Assembly (NCBI RefSeq): GCF_000442255.1
Contig: NZ_KE557275.1
Location: forward strand, 306,034-370,033
DNA length: 64,000 nucleotides
Origin: Salipiger mucosus DSM 16094
GTDB lineage: Bacteria; Pseudomonadota; Alphaproteobacteria; Rhodobacterales; Rhodobacteraceae
Direction of reading: 5' to 3'
A program made the translations under genes and the position numbers. Every line of letters begins with the position of its first letter. Within the stretch, counting starts at the first letter, position 1. Under the pieces are notes generated by a model. That model made no database searches and was not told where the DNA came from. It saw nothing but the letters and a program-made list of their open reading frames with translations. Below are positions 35,796 through 46,259 of the stretch, piece after piece.

Positions 35796-36116
35796 TCAGA
35801 TGGAGTCGTCGATCCAGCTTTGCAGCGAGGCCTTGGGGGCCGCGCCGGCGCGGTTCGAGACGACCTGGCCGTCCTTGAAGATGAAGAGCGCCGGAATGCC
35901 GCGCACGCCCATGGCGGCGGCGGTGTTGGGGTTCTGGTCAACGTCGACCTTGGCGACCTTGATCTTGCCGCCGTATTCGTTGGCGAGCTCTTCGAGCGCC
36001 GGGCCGATCTGCTTGCAGGGGCCGCACCACTCGGCCCAGAAGTCTACCACGACGGGGACATCGGAATTCTTCACTTCTTCGTCGAAGGTTGCGTCGGTGA
36101 CGGGAACGGTGGCCAT
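35796..36116 (-). CDS. trxA: Thioredoxin 1
   Basis: A 106-residue cytoplasmic thioredoxin with active site WCGPC (Cys31, Cys34), the preceding VVVDFWAEW strand and the cis-proline loop [12 protein letters not shown]. It donates electrons to ribonucleotide reductase, methionine sulfoxide reductases and others; msrA is in this window, though that copy is exported. The ATG at 36116 has a GGAGGG site. It lies 67 bases after addA on the same strand but has its own promoter. Confidence 0.97.
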   Translation of the reverse strand: MATVPVTDATFDEEVKNSDVPVVVDFWAEWCGPCKQIGPALEELANEYGGKIKVAKVDVDQNPNTAAAMGVRGIPALFIFKDGQVVSNRAGAAPKASLQSWIDDSI

Positions 36117-36158
36117 GAGACCCTCCTTGCGCGTTGGGCAGCTGTAACTTGGACAGGG

Positions 36159-36187
36159 AACGTATGGGCGGCCCGGAGAGTCGTCAA
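36159..36187 (-). promoter_or_regulatory. Promoter for trxA, sigma-70 and possibly RpoH
   Basis: On the minus strand TTGACG, a 17-base spacer and TACGTT give a moderate sigma-70 match; the same stretch also reads CTTGACG-N12-GCCCATAC, close to an RpoH promoter. It overlaps the addA stop codon. Confidence 0.5.
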
Positions 36188-39100
36188 GGCGACGTGGTGC
36201 GTGCCAGCGCCTCGGACACAAGATCATGAGGCAGTGCCATGCATTCCTGCGTCGCCGTCCAGAGAAGCGCCGTCTCGATGACGCGGTCGGGGTATATCGC
36301 CGCCAGCGCTGCCGCGTAGGCGCCCATCTGGCGGAGCAGGCCCTCCGGCACCTCCCCGGGTCCGGCGGGCACGCGGCGGTTGGACTTGAAGTCCACGGCG
36401 GTCACGCGATCCGGGGTCACGATGAGCCGGTCGATCACGCCGTGAATGCGGCCCACAGGCGCGATTTCGGCCGAGACCGGGACCTCGGCGAACGCCCCGG
36501 GATCGAAGACATGCGCCAGCGCGGGCGCGGCGAGCACCGCCAGCGCCTCCTCGACCAGGCCATCGGTCGAGAGCGGGGGGTCCTCGACCAGGGCCATCAC
36601 CGCAGGGGCGGCAGCGGCCCGGCGGTGGTCGGGCAGGGGGGCGAGGTGCTCCAGCAGCAGGTGCAGCGCGGTGCCGCGGCGCATGGCCTCCTCGGTGTCG
36701 TCCCCCTCCTCGCCGGGCAGCGCCTTGGGCCCGCCGAGGTCCGAGGGGCTGCGCGCGCCCGAAGCTTCGGGCGGCGGCGCGGCCGGGGTGACGAGATGCG
36801 CGGGAAGGTCGACCTCGGTGCGGGCGGCTTCCTTCGGCACGACGTGGTCGAGCTCGGGCCAGGTTGCGGGGCCCAGGCGCAGGCCCTCGGCCCGGTCCTC
36901 GGGGCCGAAATCGTAGAGCGCCGTCTCGGCGCCCGCCGCCTCCATGCCCAGCCGCACCTGGTCGAACCAGGCGTCGCCGTCCTTGCCCAGCGTGCCCGCG
37001 GCGGCGACCACCAGCCATTTCTCGGCTCGCGTGAGCGCGACGTAGAGCAGCCGGTCGCGTTCGCGCGCCGCCGCTTCCTTGGCGCTGGTCAGGGCCTGCT
37101 GCTGGCGGGCGGGCTGCGCGTCGGAGGCGGCCTTCCAGACCACGCCGTCCTCGTCCGAGAGCAGCGCATCGCGCACCGTGGTGTCGGGCTGCGCGCAGTC
37201 GGGCAGGATCACGATGGGTGCCTCGAGCCCCTTGGCGCCGTGCACGGTCATGACGCGCACGCGGGCGCCGGCGCTGTCGGGGGCGCGTTTGATCTCGAGG
37301 TCGTCGGTCTGCATCCACTCGAGGAAGCCAGTCAGCGAGGGCACCGCCGTCTGCTCGTAGGCCAGCGCCTGTTGCAGCAGCGCGTTGATGCCATCCTCGG
37401 CTTCCTCGCCCAGTCGCCCCAGCAGGCGGCGCCGGCCGCCGTGGCGGGTGAGGATGCGCTCGACGAGGTCGTAGGGCCGCAGGAAATCGGTGCGGGCGTT
37501 CAGGTCGTCGAGCATCGCCAGCGTCTCGGGGAACCGGTCGCGAGCGGCGCGCAGCGCCTGCCAGAGGTAGGCGCGTTCGCCGCGTCCATGCGCCAGCGAG
37601 AAGAGATCCTTTTCCGAAAGTCCGAAAAGCGGCGAGCGCAGCGCCGTGGCGAGCGAGAGGTCGTCCTCGGGCGTGGCGAGGAAGGACAGCAGCGCACCGA
37701 TGTCGCGCACCGCGAGTTCGGACATGACCTTGAGCCGGTCGGCACCGGCGATGGGCAGTCCCTCCTGCTTGATGGCGCGGATGATCTCGGAAAAGAGCGC
37801 CCCGCGCCGCCGCACGAGGATCAGGAAATCGCCCGCATGGGCCGGGCGCGTACGATAGTCGCCGCTGTTGCCGATCTCCTCGGGCAGGGGTGTGCCGACG
37901 GTCTGCCCGATGAAGTGCGCGATGCGGCGGGCGAGCACCACCTTGTGATGCGTCTCGCCCACGCGGTCCACGGGTTCGAACCATTCGGTCTCGTCCTTTT
38001 CCGCCTTCACCGGCGGCAGGTGCGGCCAGAGGTCCACGCGCCCCGGCATCGCCGCCTTGAAGGCGCGGTGCGTCTGGTCGGGCGAGAAACCGGACGGTTC
38101 GCGGCCCTCGAACGTACAGTCCACCAGACGCAGAATCGGCTCGGCCGAGCGGAAGCTGTAGTCGAGCTGCATCCGCGACAGCGGTGCTGCGCTGCGTTGC
38201 AGGCGTTCGGCGAAATCCTCGGCCATGCGGTCGAACTCGCGCGGGTCGGCGCCCTGGAAGGAGTAGATCGACTGCTTCTTGTCGCCCACCACGAAGATCG
38301 TCCGCCGCACGTCGGCCCGCGCGCCCTCGCCGCTGGTGAACTCGTGCGCGAGCCGGGCGATGACCTGCCACTGCACCGGCGCGGTGTCCTGCGCCTCGTC
38401 CACGAGGATGTGGTCGATGCCGCCGTCCAGCCGGAAGAGGACCCACTGCGCGACGGCATCGTCCGAGAGCAGGTCGCGCGCCCGGGTCACGAGGTCGTCG
38501 AAGTCGAGCCAGCCGCGCCGCATCTTCTCGGCCTCGTAGGCGGGCAGGAAGGCCTGCGCGAAGCGGTGCAGCGTCACCTCGCGCTCGGCGGCGGTGATCG
38601 CGAGGCGGGTCTCTCGGGCCTCCTCGACGCGAGCCGCAAGCTGCGCGAGCGCCTCGGCATCCGGTCCCAGCGCGGTCTTGCAGTCCTTGGTGATCGCGCG
38701 CGAGCTGACCGTGCCCGCCTGCGTGAGCAGCGCGTCTTCCAGCACCAGCAGCCCCTCGACGCCGGGGCCGGCGAACTCGGCGAGCTTGGCGGCGGTCTTC
38801 TGGTCTGTCGCCTTGCCCGCCTGCAGGATGGGCAGGGCGGTGGCGACGAGCTGACCCTCGCTGCCGAGGAAGACGCGGGCCAGCAGGTCTTCGCGGGTCA
38901 CGCCGGCCACGCCGTAGGCCTCGCGGATCGCCTCCGGGTCGCGCGGCGGCAGGAAGGCGTCGCGATGGCCGCAGATCGCGCGCAGCAGCGGCTCGGGCGC
39001 CTCGGGCAGCTCGTCGGCCATGGCGCCGACGAGATGCGCCTGCGGCCCCTCGGCCAGCGCATCCAGCACCTCGGCGCGCAGGATCTCGGCGGCGCGATCC

Positions 39101-39543
39101 TCCATCTCGGCGAACTGCGGCGAGACGCCGGCCTCGAGCGGGAAGCGCCGTAGCAGGCTGGCACAGAAGGAGTGGATCGTCTGGATGCGCAGCCCGCCCG
39201 GCGTCTCGATGGCGCGGGCAAAGAGCGTGCGCGCCTCGGCCAGCCGGTCGGCGGGCAGCGGCCCGTCGAGGCCCAGCCCGCGCAGTTCCTCGGCCAGCGC
39301 GACGTCATCCTTCATCGCCCATTGCCCGAGACGGCGGAACAGGCGGTTCTGCATCTCGGTTGCGGCGGCCTTGGTGTAGGTCAGGCAGAGGATGTGCTCG
39401 GGCAGCACGCCGTCGAGCAGCAGCCGCGCCACGCGGTCCGTGAGCACGCGGGTCTTGCCGCTGCCCGCGTTGGCGGCAAGCCAGGTCGAGGCATCGGGCC
39501 GCGCCGCCTGGACCTGCCGTTCGCTGGCCTCGTCGCGCCTCAT
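36184..39543 (-). CDS. addA: AddA, helicase-nuclease subunit for double-strand break repair
   Basis: A 1119-residue UvrD-type helicase with a C-terminal RecB-family nuclease. Walker [11 protein letters not shown] is at residues 25-34; [26 protein letters not shown] and [13 protein letters not shown] are helicase motifs II, III and V. The nuclease motif TAVDFKSNR is near residue 1070. With AddB it resects broken DNA for RecA. Its ATG overlaps the addB stop, and the whole block tsaE-amgK-murU-addB-addA is coupled. Confidence 0.95.
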   Translation of the reverse strand: MRRDEASERQVQAARPDASTWLAANAGSGKTRVLTDRVARLLLDGVLPEHILCLTYTKAAATEMQNRLFRRLGQWAMKDDVALAEELRGLGLDGPLPADRLAEARTLFARAIETPGGLRIQTIHSFCASLLRRFPLEAGVSPQFAEMEDRAAEILRAEVLDALAEGPQAHLVGAMADELPEAPEPLLRAICGHRDAFLPPRDPEAIREAYGVAGVTREDLLARVFLGSEGQLVATALPILQAGKATDQKTAAKLAEFAGPGVEGLLVLEDALLTQAGTVSSRAITKDCKTALGPDAEALAQLAARVEEARETRLAITAAEREVTLHRFAQAFLPAYEAEKMRRGWLDFDDLVTRARDLLSDDAVAQWVLFRLDGGIDHILVDEAQDTAPVQWQVIARLAHEFTSGEGARADVRRTIFVVGDKKQSIYSFQGADPREFDRMAEDFAERLQRSAAPLSRMQLDYSFRSAEPILRLVDCTFEGREPSGFSPDQTHRAFKAAMPGRVDLWPHLPPVKAEKDETEWFEPVDRVGETHHKVVLARRIAHFIGQTVGTPLPEEIGNSGDYRTRPAHAGDFLILVRRRGALFSEIIRAIKQEGLPIAGADRLKVMSELAVRDIGALLSFLATPEDDLSLATALRSPLFGLSEKDLFSLAHGRGERAYLWQALRAARDRFPETLAMLDDLNARTDFLRPYDLVERILTRHGGRRRLLGRLGEEAEDGINALLQQALAYEQTAVPSLTGFLEWMQTDDLEIKRAPDSAGARVRVMTVHGAKGLEAPIVILPDCAQPDTTVRDALLSDEDGVVWKAASDAQPARQQQALTSAKEAAARERDRLLYVALTRAEKWLVVAAAGTLGKDGDAWFDQVRLGMEAAGAETALYDFGPEDRAEGLRLGPATWPELDHVVPKEAARTEVDLPAHLVTPAAPPPEASGARSPSDLGGPKALPGEEGDDTEEAMRRGTALHLLLEHLAPLPDHRRAAAAPAVMALVEDPPLSTDGLVEEALAVLAAPALAHVFDPGAFAEVPVSAEIAPVGRIHGVIDRLIVTPDRVTAVDFKSNRRVPAGPGEVPEGLLRQMGAYAAALAAIYPDRVIETALLWTATQECMALPHDLVSEALARTTSP

Positions 39544-42470
39544 GACAGGTCCTCCCGGGTCGGCTCGTCGATCACGTCCCATTCGCCGAAGCGCGAGAGG
39601 TGGTCGTATTCCGCGCGGTCGTTCTCGCGCAGCAGCGCGGCGCGGGCGGTATAGCCCCGGTCAGGCTCGAACCACCGCTGGATCAGCTGCTCGAACTCGG
39701 CCCAGACCTGCGCCGCGGGCATCTCGTCCAGCGGTGCGGGCACCTCCTTCGGCGGGCTGCCGATCGAGACGAAGCGCGCGCGCTCGGTGTGGCGGGGCGC
39801 AAGGTCGGCGAAGGCGCCGTTCTCGACCATCGCGGCCTCGAGCAGGAGCTGCTTGTCGAAGTATTTCTGCTCGTTCGCGCTGGGCGCCTTGCCGGTCTTG
39901 TAGTCGTAGAGATGCGCGTTGCCGCGTTCGTCGATGTCGATGCGATCGGCCTGCCCGGTCAGCACGAAGCCCAGCGAGGGCAGCTCGCCGCGTCCCTTGA
40001 CCTCGAAGTGGCGCGGCGCGGCCTCGGCCTGCCGGGCCTGCTCGGTGCGCACGAACCAGTCGGCGATCTTGCCCATGCGGGCCTGCCACAGGTGCCGCGT
40101 GACCGGCCAGGGCACCGTCTGCGGATCGCCGATCACCTCGGCGGCGAGCCGGGTCAGTGCCTCGGGCGAAAGCTGCGATGGGTCCGCGACCGTGTCCTTG
40201 ACGAAGCGTTCCAGCACCGCGTGGCTGAGGATGCCGCGCAGCAGCGCGTCGGGTGCCCGTTGCAGCGGGTTGAGCGCCGAAAGCCGCAGCACGCGCTTGG
40301 CGTAGACGTGGAAGGGATCGCGGATCAGGTGCTTGATCTCGGTGACGCTGAGACGGCGGGGCCGCGCCTCGACAGGCGGCGCCGGCGAGGGGCGCGGTGC
40401 GGGCGGCGCCGTCACCGGCGCCTCGATCGCGCGCGCCCGGTCGAGCCAGAGCGCGCCTCGGCCGCGCATCGCCTCGAGCGCCTCGGGGCCCTGTTGGTCG
40501 GGCAGGCCGGTCATCAGGTTCATCAGCCGGTTCAGCCAGCGCGAGGGCACGGTCTCCGCGTCGTTGGATTTCAGCGCGCGGGTCAGCCAGACCTCGCGCG
40601 CGCCGGCCGCCTGCTGGAAGTCGTGCGCCGAGAGCCCGATCCGCCGCTCGGGCAGCAGCAGCCCCGCGTCGTGCCGCATCCGGCGGTTGAGCCAGGGATC
40701 GGCGCCGGGCAGTTCGGGCCAGCTTCCCTCGGTCAGCCCGGCAAGGATCAGCAGGTCGGCGCCCATCACCCGCGCCTCGAGCGTGCCCCAGATCAGGATG
40801 CCGGGATGCGGCGCGTCGGTTTCGCGCAGCTCGCCGCGTCCGATCACCGCCGAGAACAGGTCGGCGTAGTCGCGCGCGTCGAGATCGGTGCCGTGCTCGG
40901 CCTCCCGCCGCAGGGTCTCGACGGTCTGGTGCATCTTGCGCCCAGCCGCCGCCTGCCAGAGTTCCGAGGTGCCGGTCTGCGCGCCCTGCGCGATGGCTTC
41001 GGCGCGGGCGAGGTGATCGTCGAGCCACTCGGCCAGCGGCCGGGTGCCGTATCTCGGCGGCTGGCAGAAGCAGCGCGCGACCCAGTCGGCCCATGTGCCG
41101 AGGTCGCGCGCCTCGCCCCAGGCGACGATGCGCTCGGCCGTCGGGAAGGGCCAGCCCTTGCGCCGGATGTGCAGCTCCAGCTCGCGCGTGGCGAGCAGGT
41201 GGTCGTTGCGGCCGCCGGCGCTGTGGGTCAGCGGGTGCTTCAGCAGCGTGAGCAGCGCCTCGGCCGTGAGGTCGCGCTGTGCGAGCGCCGCGACGTGGCG
41301 CAGGAAGCGGCCCGGCGGTGTGAGCTGCAGCGGCGTGCCGGCGCTGTCGTCGGGCAGGATGTCCCAGCGGTCGAGCGCCGCCGTCACCTGCCGCGTCAGC
41401 ATCCGGTCGGGCGTGATGAGCGCCGCCGTCTGCCCGTCCTCCGCCGCCTGCCGCAGGCGCAGCGCGATGGCCAGCGCCTCGTCCCGGGGGGCGGGCGCCT
41501 CGACCAGCGTGACGCCTTCGGTCGTCTGCACGAGGTCCGGCAGCTGCGGCCCCTCGCGGCGCCACTGGTCGGTGACCGGCGCGGGGCGCAGCGCGAGCGA
41601 GATCAGGCGGTTGCGGTCGGGCGCGGGGGCCGCCTCGTCGGTCCAGCGGGCGATGTCATCGGGTGCGACGCCAAGGTCGTGCATCAGGCGGGCAAAGCGG
41701 AACTGGGGGTGATCCTCGCCCGAGAGCGCGTCGGTCAGGCCGCTCCAGACCTGCGCCGGCTGGTCGAAGTCGTAGCCCGGCAGCACCACGGCGCCCTGCG
41801 GCAGCCTGGATATGGCGCGCATCAGCCGGTTGGTCGATCCGCGCGAGCCGGTGGAGCCCGCGAGGATCACGGGGTGCTCGGGCGGATCGCTCTCCCAGCT
41901 TTCGAGCAGGCGGTCCAGCGCCAGCCGGCGCAGCGCGGTCTCGTCGGGCGAGTCGTCGCCGGCCTCGAAATAGCGCTGCACGATGTTCAGGAAGCTCAGC
42001 GCGCGCTGCCAGTGGCCGGATTCGTCGCTCACGTCGAGCGAGGCGATACGCTCGGGCGAGACGCCCTCGTCCTGCATCTCGTCCATCAGCGTGGCGAGGC
42101 TGTCGGCAAGGTCGAAGAGCGCCGTGCGCGGGGCCAGGTCGGGCTGCTGGTCCAGCAGTTTCGACACCAGTTCGGTCAGTTCCAGCCGCCGCCGCAGGCC
42201 CGAGACGGGCTCGGGCAGGTCGGCCAGCGCCACCGGATCGCCAAGCGCCGTCAGCAGGCGGACGCGCGGCAGCAGGCAGGCCGGGCCTTCGTCGAAGAGC
42301 GCCTTCACCCGCCGCGCCATGCGGCTTGTGTTCACGATCAGCTCGACGCGGGCCATGGCCTCGGGCGGCTGGCCCGCCATGCGTTCGCGCAGCCCGTTCA
42401 CCAGCGCGGCGGGAAAGTCCACGCCCGGCGGCAGGGCGAAGAGGCGCGGGCCGGGGGCGGGGTCAAACAT
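39540..42470 (-). CDS. addB: AddB, nuclease subunit for double-strand break repair
   Basis: A 976-residue partner of AddA. The N-terminal half resembles an inactive helicase (NTSRMARRVKALF, then VILAGSTGSRGSTNRLM in place of a true Walker loop), as in other alphaproteobacterial AddB. The C-terminal nuclease has DRIDIDERGNAHLYDYKTGKAP with the catalytic Asp and Lys. It overlaps addA by 4 bases and the murU-like gene by 8 bases. Confidence 0.93.
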   Translation of the reverse strand: MFDPAPGPRLFALPPGVDFPAALVNGLRERMAGQPPEAMARVELIVNTSRMARRVKALFDEGPACLLPRVRLLTALGDPVALADLPEPVSGLRRRLELTELVSKLLDQQPDLAPRTALFDLADSLATLMDEMQDEGVSPERIASLDVSDESGHWQRALSFLNIVQRYFEAGDDSPDETALRRLALDRLLESWESDPPEHPVILAGSTGSRGSTNRLMRAISRLPQGAVVLPGYDFDQPAQVWSGLTDALSGEDHPQFRFARLMHDLGVAPDDIARWTDEAAPAPDRNRLISLALRPAPVTDQWRREGPQLPDLVQTTEGVTLVEAPAPRDEALAIALRLRQAAEDGQTAALITPDRMLTRQVTAALDRWDILPDDSAGTPLQLTPPGRFLRHVAALAQRDLTAEALLTLLKHPLTHSAGGRNDHLLATRELELHIRRKGWPFPTAERIVAWGEARDLGTWADWVARCFCQPPRYGTRPLAEWLDDHLARAEAIAQGAQTGTSELWQAAAGRKMHQTVETLRREAEHGTDLDARDYADLFSAVIGRGELRETDAPHPGILIWGTLEARVMGADLLILAGLTEGSWPELPGADPWLNRRMRHDAGLLLPERRIGLSAHDFQQAAGAREVWLTRALKSNDAETVPSRWLNRLMNLMTGLPDQQGPEALEAMRGRGALWLDRARAIEAPVTAPPAPRPSPAPPVEARPRRLSVTEIKHLIRDPFHVYAKRVLRLSALNPLQRAPDALLRGILSHAVLERFVKDTVADPSQLSPEALTRLAAEVIGDPQTVPWPVTRHLWQARMGKIADWFVRTEQARQAEAAPRHFEVKGRGELPSLGFVLTGQADRIDIDERGNAHLYDYKTGKAPSANEQKYFDKQLLLEAAMVENGAFADLAPRHTERARFVSIGSPPKEVPAPLDEMPAAQVWAEFEQLIQRWFEPDRGYTARAALLRENDRAEYDHLSRFGEWDVIDEPTREDLS

Positions 42471-43143
42471 GGTCGGCCAGCATCGCCTCGGCCAGCGCGA
42501 TGCCCTCGGGGTGGCCCACGTCGCACCAGTGACCGCCGTAGGGCTGGCCGAAGAGCCGGCCCTCGGCGGCCATCTCGCTCCAGACCATGTTCAGCGAGAA
42601 GACCGCGTCGGACACGCCCGCCAACCGGTCGGTGCGCAGGATCTGCGCGCCGGTGTAGATCATGTCGCCGCCGCGGCTCAGCCTTCCGTCGCTTCCGAGG
42701 GTAAAGTCGCCGCCGCCCTTCCGGCCCACGGCCTGCGCGGGCGGCACGCAGAGCAGCAGCGCGTCCATGCGGTCGGGGTCCCAGGCCTGCGCCAGCGCGC
42801 TCAGCGGGTTCGGCCCGGCCCAGACCGCGTCGGTGTTGAGCGTGAAGACAGGGTTCGCGTCCAGCAGCGGCAGCGCGGCGCGCAGGCCGCCGCCGGTGTC
42901 GAGGATCTCGGGCGCTTCGCGCGACAGGGCCACGCCGGTTCCATCGAGATGCGCGGCAAGCTGGTCGGCGCGGTAATGCGCGTTGGCGACCACGCGCGAC
43001 GCGCCCGCGTCCTCGGCCAGGGCGCGGGCGTGGTCGATCAGCGGTCGTCCGGCGACCGGGATCAGCGGCTTGGGCCGGTCGGCGGTGAGGGTGCCCATCC
43101 GGGTGCCGAACCCGGCGGCGAAGAGCATCAGGGCGTCGGGCAT
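42463..43143 (-). CDS. MurU-like sugar-1-phosphate nucleotidyltransferase
   Basis: A 226-residue nucleotidyltransferase with LFAAGFGTRMGTLT and the lysine block DRPKPLIPVAGRP at the start, then LNTDAVWAG and SLNMVWSEM. It resembles MurU, which makes UDP-MurNAc from MurNAc-1-phosphate in peptidoglycan recycling. Its coupling to an AmgK-like kinase supports that role. It overlaps addB by 8 bases and the kinase gene by 16 bases. Confidence 0.85.
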   Translation of the reverse strand: MPDALMLFAAGFGTRMGTLTADRPKPLIPVAGRPLIDHARALAEDAGASRVVANAHYRADQLAAHLDGTGVALSREAPEILDTGGGLRAALPLLDANPVFTLNTDAVWAGPNPLSALAQAWDPDRMDALLLCVPPAQAVGRKGGGDFTLGSDGRLSRGGDMIYTGAQILRTDRLAGVSDAVFSLNMVWSEMAAEGRLFGQPYGGHWCDVGHPEGIALAEAMLADHV

Positions 43144-44099
43144 GGGGACTTGAGCCTTTGCAGCGTGACGGGATCGGGCGGCGGAAGCGCGTCCTGCAGG
43201 ATCGCGGCCACGGGCGCAAGCGCCGGGTGGCGCAGGTCGTGCTGCAGGTGGCCCCAGACGCGCGGGATCAGGTCGATGTAATGCGGCTTGCCCCGCGTCG
43301 CGGCGAGCCGGGCAAAGACGCCGAGGATCCGAAGGTTGCGCTGGGCGCCCAGCACCGCGAGCGCCGCACGGAACGGCGCTTCCTCGCGACCCGTGGCCTC
43401 GAGGTAGTGCCGGATGCAGGCCTCGGCCGTGGCGGGGGCGACGTCGCGGCGGGCATCCTCGATCAGCGAGACCAGATCGTAGGCCGGATGCCCCTGCAGA
43501 GCGTCCTGGAAATCGAGCAGCCCGGCGCGGGCGTGGCCTCTGCGGTCCGGCAGCCAGAGGATGTTTTCCGCGTGGTAGTCGCGCAGCACAATGACACTGG
43601 TGTCGTTCGCATGCGTCGTCAGGACCGCGTGTAAGGCCGCGATGCAAGCGTCGCGCGCACCGGGCGCCGGGCGGCCGGCACCGCCAGCGTAGCAGTCGAA
43701 GGCAAGGTCCGTGGCCTCGGCAAGCTGCGCGGGCGTGGCGCGCGGCAGGTCTGCGGGCGGGGCATGGCCGTGCAGCGCGACCAGCGCCTCGGTTGCCGCG
43801 CGGTAGAGCCGGGTTTCCGTTCCGGCATCCGTCGCCAGCCGGGCGATCAGCCCGTCGCCCAGGTCCTCGAGCAGCAGGCCGTCCGACGCCTCGGCCAGCA
43901 CGCGCGGGGCGCTGAGGCCCAGCGACAGCAGGTGCTGCGCCAGCCGCGCGAAAAGCGCCACGTCGCCCTCGGGGTCCTGCATGAGGATCGCTGTTTCGTC
44001 CCCGCGTCGCAGCCGCCAGTAGCGCCGGGCCGAGGCATCTCCCGCCAGCGGTTCGGCCGTCGCATCGGCCCAGGGTGTTCCGGTCAGGATGTCGCTCAT
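43128..44099 (-). CDS. AmgK-like sugar kinase / phosphotransferase
   Basis: A 323-residue aminoglycoside phosphotransferase-like kinase. The catalytic loop is VLRDYHAENILWL and the metal-binding DFG-like motif is LLDFQDAL. In relatives, AmgK phosphorylates the anomeric carbon of MurNAc and GlcNAc, and MurU then adds UMP. The adjacent MurU-like gene makes this assignment likely. The start lies within the tsaE stop region, so translation is coupled. Confidence 0.85.
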   Translation of the reverse strand: MSDILTGTPWADATAEPLAGDASARRYWRLRRGDETAILMQDPEGDVALFARLAQHLLSLGLSAPRVLAEASDGLLLEDLGDGLIARLATDAGTETRLYRAATEALVALHGHAPPADLPRATPAQLAEATDLAFDCYAGGAGRPAPGARDACIAALHAVLTTHANDTSVIVLRDYHAENILWLPDRRGHARAGLLDFQDALQGHPAYDLVSLIEDARRDVAPATAEACIRHYLEATGREEAPFRAALAVLGAQRNLRILGVFARLAATRGKPHYIDLIPRVWGHLQHDLRHPALAPVAAILQDALPPPDPVTLQRLKSPCPTP

Positions 44100-44569
44100 G
44101 CGGCCAGCGGCGGGATGACGCCGTCCCAGCGTGGGTCGGTCCAGGCGGCCTCGAGACGGCGCGCGTCCTCGTCCTCGCCGGCGGTGAAATGCAGCGAGAG
44201 CGCCTCGGGCGGCGCCAGTTCGCCCAGGCGGTCGGGCCATTCCACGAGGCAGATCGCCGTCTCGAAGGCCTCGAAGAGGCCCAGCTCCTCGACCTGGTCC
44301 GGATCGCCGAGCCGGTAGAGATCGGCATGCCAGACCTCGCCCGCCGGGGTGTCGTAGCTCTGCACCAGCGTGAAGGTGGGCGAGGGCACGTCCTCGGGCA
44401 TCTCCTGCAGGGCCTGGATCAGGCAGCGGGCGAAATGCGTCTTGCCGGCGCCGATCTCGCCGGAGAGCAGCAGCACGTCGCCGGGGCGCAGCCCGGGTGC
44501 CAGGGCCGCGGCAAGGGCGCAGGTGTCTTCGGGAGAGGCGAGCGTGAGCGCGGCGCGGGGCGGTGACAT
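44096..44569 (-). CDS. tsaE: tRNA t6A modification ATPase TsaE
   Basis: A 157-residue P-loop ATPase needed, with TsaB and TsaD, to make t6A37 in tRNA. Walker A GEIGAGKTHFARC is near residue 38 and the switch I-like SPTFTLVQSY follows near residue 66; the WHADLYRLGDPDQVEELGL block is diagnostic. tsaD lies 16 kb away. It heads the coupled block that ends with addA, and starts 42 bases after the PAS-protein stop. Confidence 0.95.
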   Translation of the reverse strand: MSPPRAALTLASPEDTCALAAALAPGLRPGDVLLLSGEIGAGKTHFARCLIQALQEMPEDVPSPTFTLVQSYDTPAGEVWHADLYRLGDPDQVEELGLFEAFETAICLVEWPDRLGELAPPEALSLHFTAGEDEDARRLEAAWTDPRWDGVIPPLAA

Positions 44570-44610
44570 GGGCGCAAGATACCCGCGCCGCGCCGCGAGG
44601 CAAGCATCCA

Positions 44611-46134
44611 TCAGATCCGCGCGTGCCGGACCTCGGTCACCGGGACCGGCAGGCCCGGCTGGCGCGAGAATCGCACCAGCGTCGCGCCGCCGGTGATGGG
44701 CTCGATCCGGCAGATCACGGTCTCGCCGCCGTGCGTCTCGAGTGTCGCGTCCCAGGAGGCGCGGTCGCGCAGGGTCAGCACGAACTCGCGCAGGTCGGGC
44801 CAGATCGGCGAGGGCTTGCAGGCCGCCTTCCATTCGAGCGACGCCTCGGCGATGGTGATGTCGGTGACCGCGCTTTCGGGATCGCTCTCCCACATCTCGC
44901 GGTAGGCCTCGTTGCAGAAGGTCAGCACGCCGGTCTGCGAAAAGAGCGCGACAGCGTCGTCGATGCAGTCGAGCACCGCCTGCGTGACCTCGATCTCCTG
45001 CCGGAAATGGCGGGTGAGGGCGATCTCGGCGCTGATGTCCTCGAACAGGAAGGCGATCCCGCCGTCGGGATGGGGCCGCCCGGTGACGCGGTAGGTCAGC
45101 CCCGAGGGCAGGTTCCAGGTCTCGGTATAGAGGTCGCTGCTGGCGGCGGCGATGAGCTCGGACAGCTTCTCGCGCCAGTTGGCGTAGTTCTTGGGTTCCG
45201 GCATCTGGCGCTGTTCGCGCATCATGTCGAAGAAGCTGAGCAGGTTGGGCCGTCCGCTGAGGAATTCCGCCGTGAGCTGCGTGAGATCGACCAGTGCCGG
45301 ATTGAACAGCACGAGGCGGAGGTCCTTGTCGAAGATGGCCAGCCCGATGGGCAGGTGCGCGAAGATGCGGGTCAGGGTCTGCAGGAAGTTGCGCTGCGAA
45401 TTCTCGGAGTCGACGACCGCGTCGATGTCCAGCGCGAAGTGCATCAGCCCGCCCGGAACGCGGTGGGAATGAACCTCGAACCACATCCGCTGCGGGGCGT
45501 CCCGGTCACCGAGGCTGACGCGCGCGACCTGCGGCTCGTTGCCATCGGCCGGGATAATCTCGAAGGGCGACGCGGCGTCCTCGGCGGCGGTGCCGAGCTG
45601 CTGGCAGATGTCGTCGTAGGCTGGGTTGCGCCAGACGACGCGGCCCGCCTCGTCGGTCTGCCAGATCGGGCAGGGCGCATGGGCCATGGCAAGCTTCAGG
45701 CGGTCGAACTCCGCGCGATCGGCGCGCATGCGCAGCCACTCGCCGGGGCAGATGCGCCGCGTCTCGACCTCCAGCCGCAGGGCAGGGCCATCAGGCTGCA
45801 TCCGCATCTGGATGTCGCGATCTCCGCTCGCGGACAGGGTGGCGCGGCGTGTCGGCGGCCGGTCCGGCAGCGGGCCGAATATGGGAGCCAGCGCATTGCG
45901 CACGTCGGTCCAGTCGAGCGTTTCGCCCTCGGCGCTGTCCAGCAGCCGCCGGGCCGAGCGCGTGGCATCGCGCACTTTTCCGTCCTCGACGAGGAGGGTG
46001 GTCCGCTCTTCGGAGGGGGTGGCATGGCCGTGCCGCAGACGGTCGCGGCCCTCGCTTCGGAAGACCAGCCATGCCCCGAGAATGGAGGCCAGTCCCGCCC
46101 CCGCACCGATACTTACTGCAACGATCACGTCCAC
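44611..46134 (-). CDS. PAS-domain protein without a kinase domain
   Basis: A 507-residue protein with an N-terminal membrane helix (VIVAVSIGAGAGLASILGAWLVF) and three PAS-like repeats: one near MAHAPCPIWQTDEAGRVVW, one near LPIGLAIFDKDLRLVLFNP and one near CIDDAVALFSQTGVLTFCN. No histidine kinase, GGDEF or methyl-accepting domain follows; the chain ends with RFSRQPGLPVPVTEV. It may sense a signal and act through a partner. The start is a GTG at 46134 or one two codons later. It lies between regB and tsaE on the same strand. Confidence 0.8.
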   Translation of the reverse strand: MDVIVAVSIGAGAGLASILGAWLVFRSEGRDRLRHGHATPSEERTTLLVEDGKVRDATRSARRLLDSAEGETLDWTDVRNALAPIFGPLPDRPPTRRATLSASGDRDIQMRMQPDGPALRLEVETRRICPGEWLRMRADRAEFDRLKLAMAHAPCPIWQTDEAGRVVWRNPAYDDICQQLGTAAEDAASPFEIIPADGNEPQVARVSLGDRDAPQRMWFEVHSHRVPGGLMHFALDIDAVVDSENSQRNFLQTLTRIFAHLPIGLAIFDKDLRLVLFNPALVDLTQLTAEFLSGRPNLLSFFDMMREQRQMPEPKNYANWREKLSELIAAASSDLYTETWNLPSGLTYRVTGRPHPDGGIAFLFEDISAEIALTRHFRQEIEVTQAVLDCIDDAVALFSQTGVLTFCNEAYREMWESDPESAVTDITIAEASLEWKAACKPSPIWPDLREFVLTLRDRASWDATLETHGGETVICRIEPITGGATLVRFSRQPGLPVPVTEVRHARI

Positions 46135-46259
46135 CTTGTGCTCACCGCAAACCTACTCGTCAGCCGTCTAACGTCGGTATGTGGTAATGGTTAATCATCC
46201 GTTAACCTCGCGGCGCACGGGCGGAAGATCCCACGTCCGCACGATGCGCGTATTGCGGG

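Noticed and set aside
36226-39153. Very long open frames on the opposite strand of addA, addB, argG, hslU, regB and the ABC exporters
   Set aside because: These are the usual third-position GC shadows; they have no recognisable domains, while the genes on the other strand have complete family motifs.
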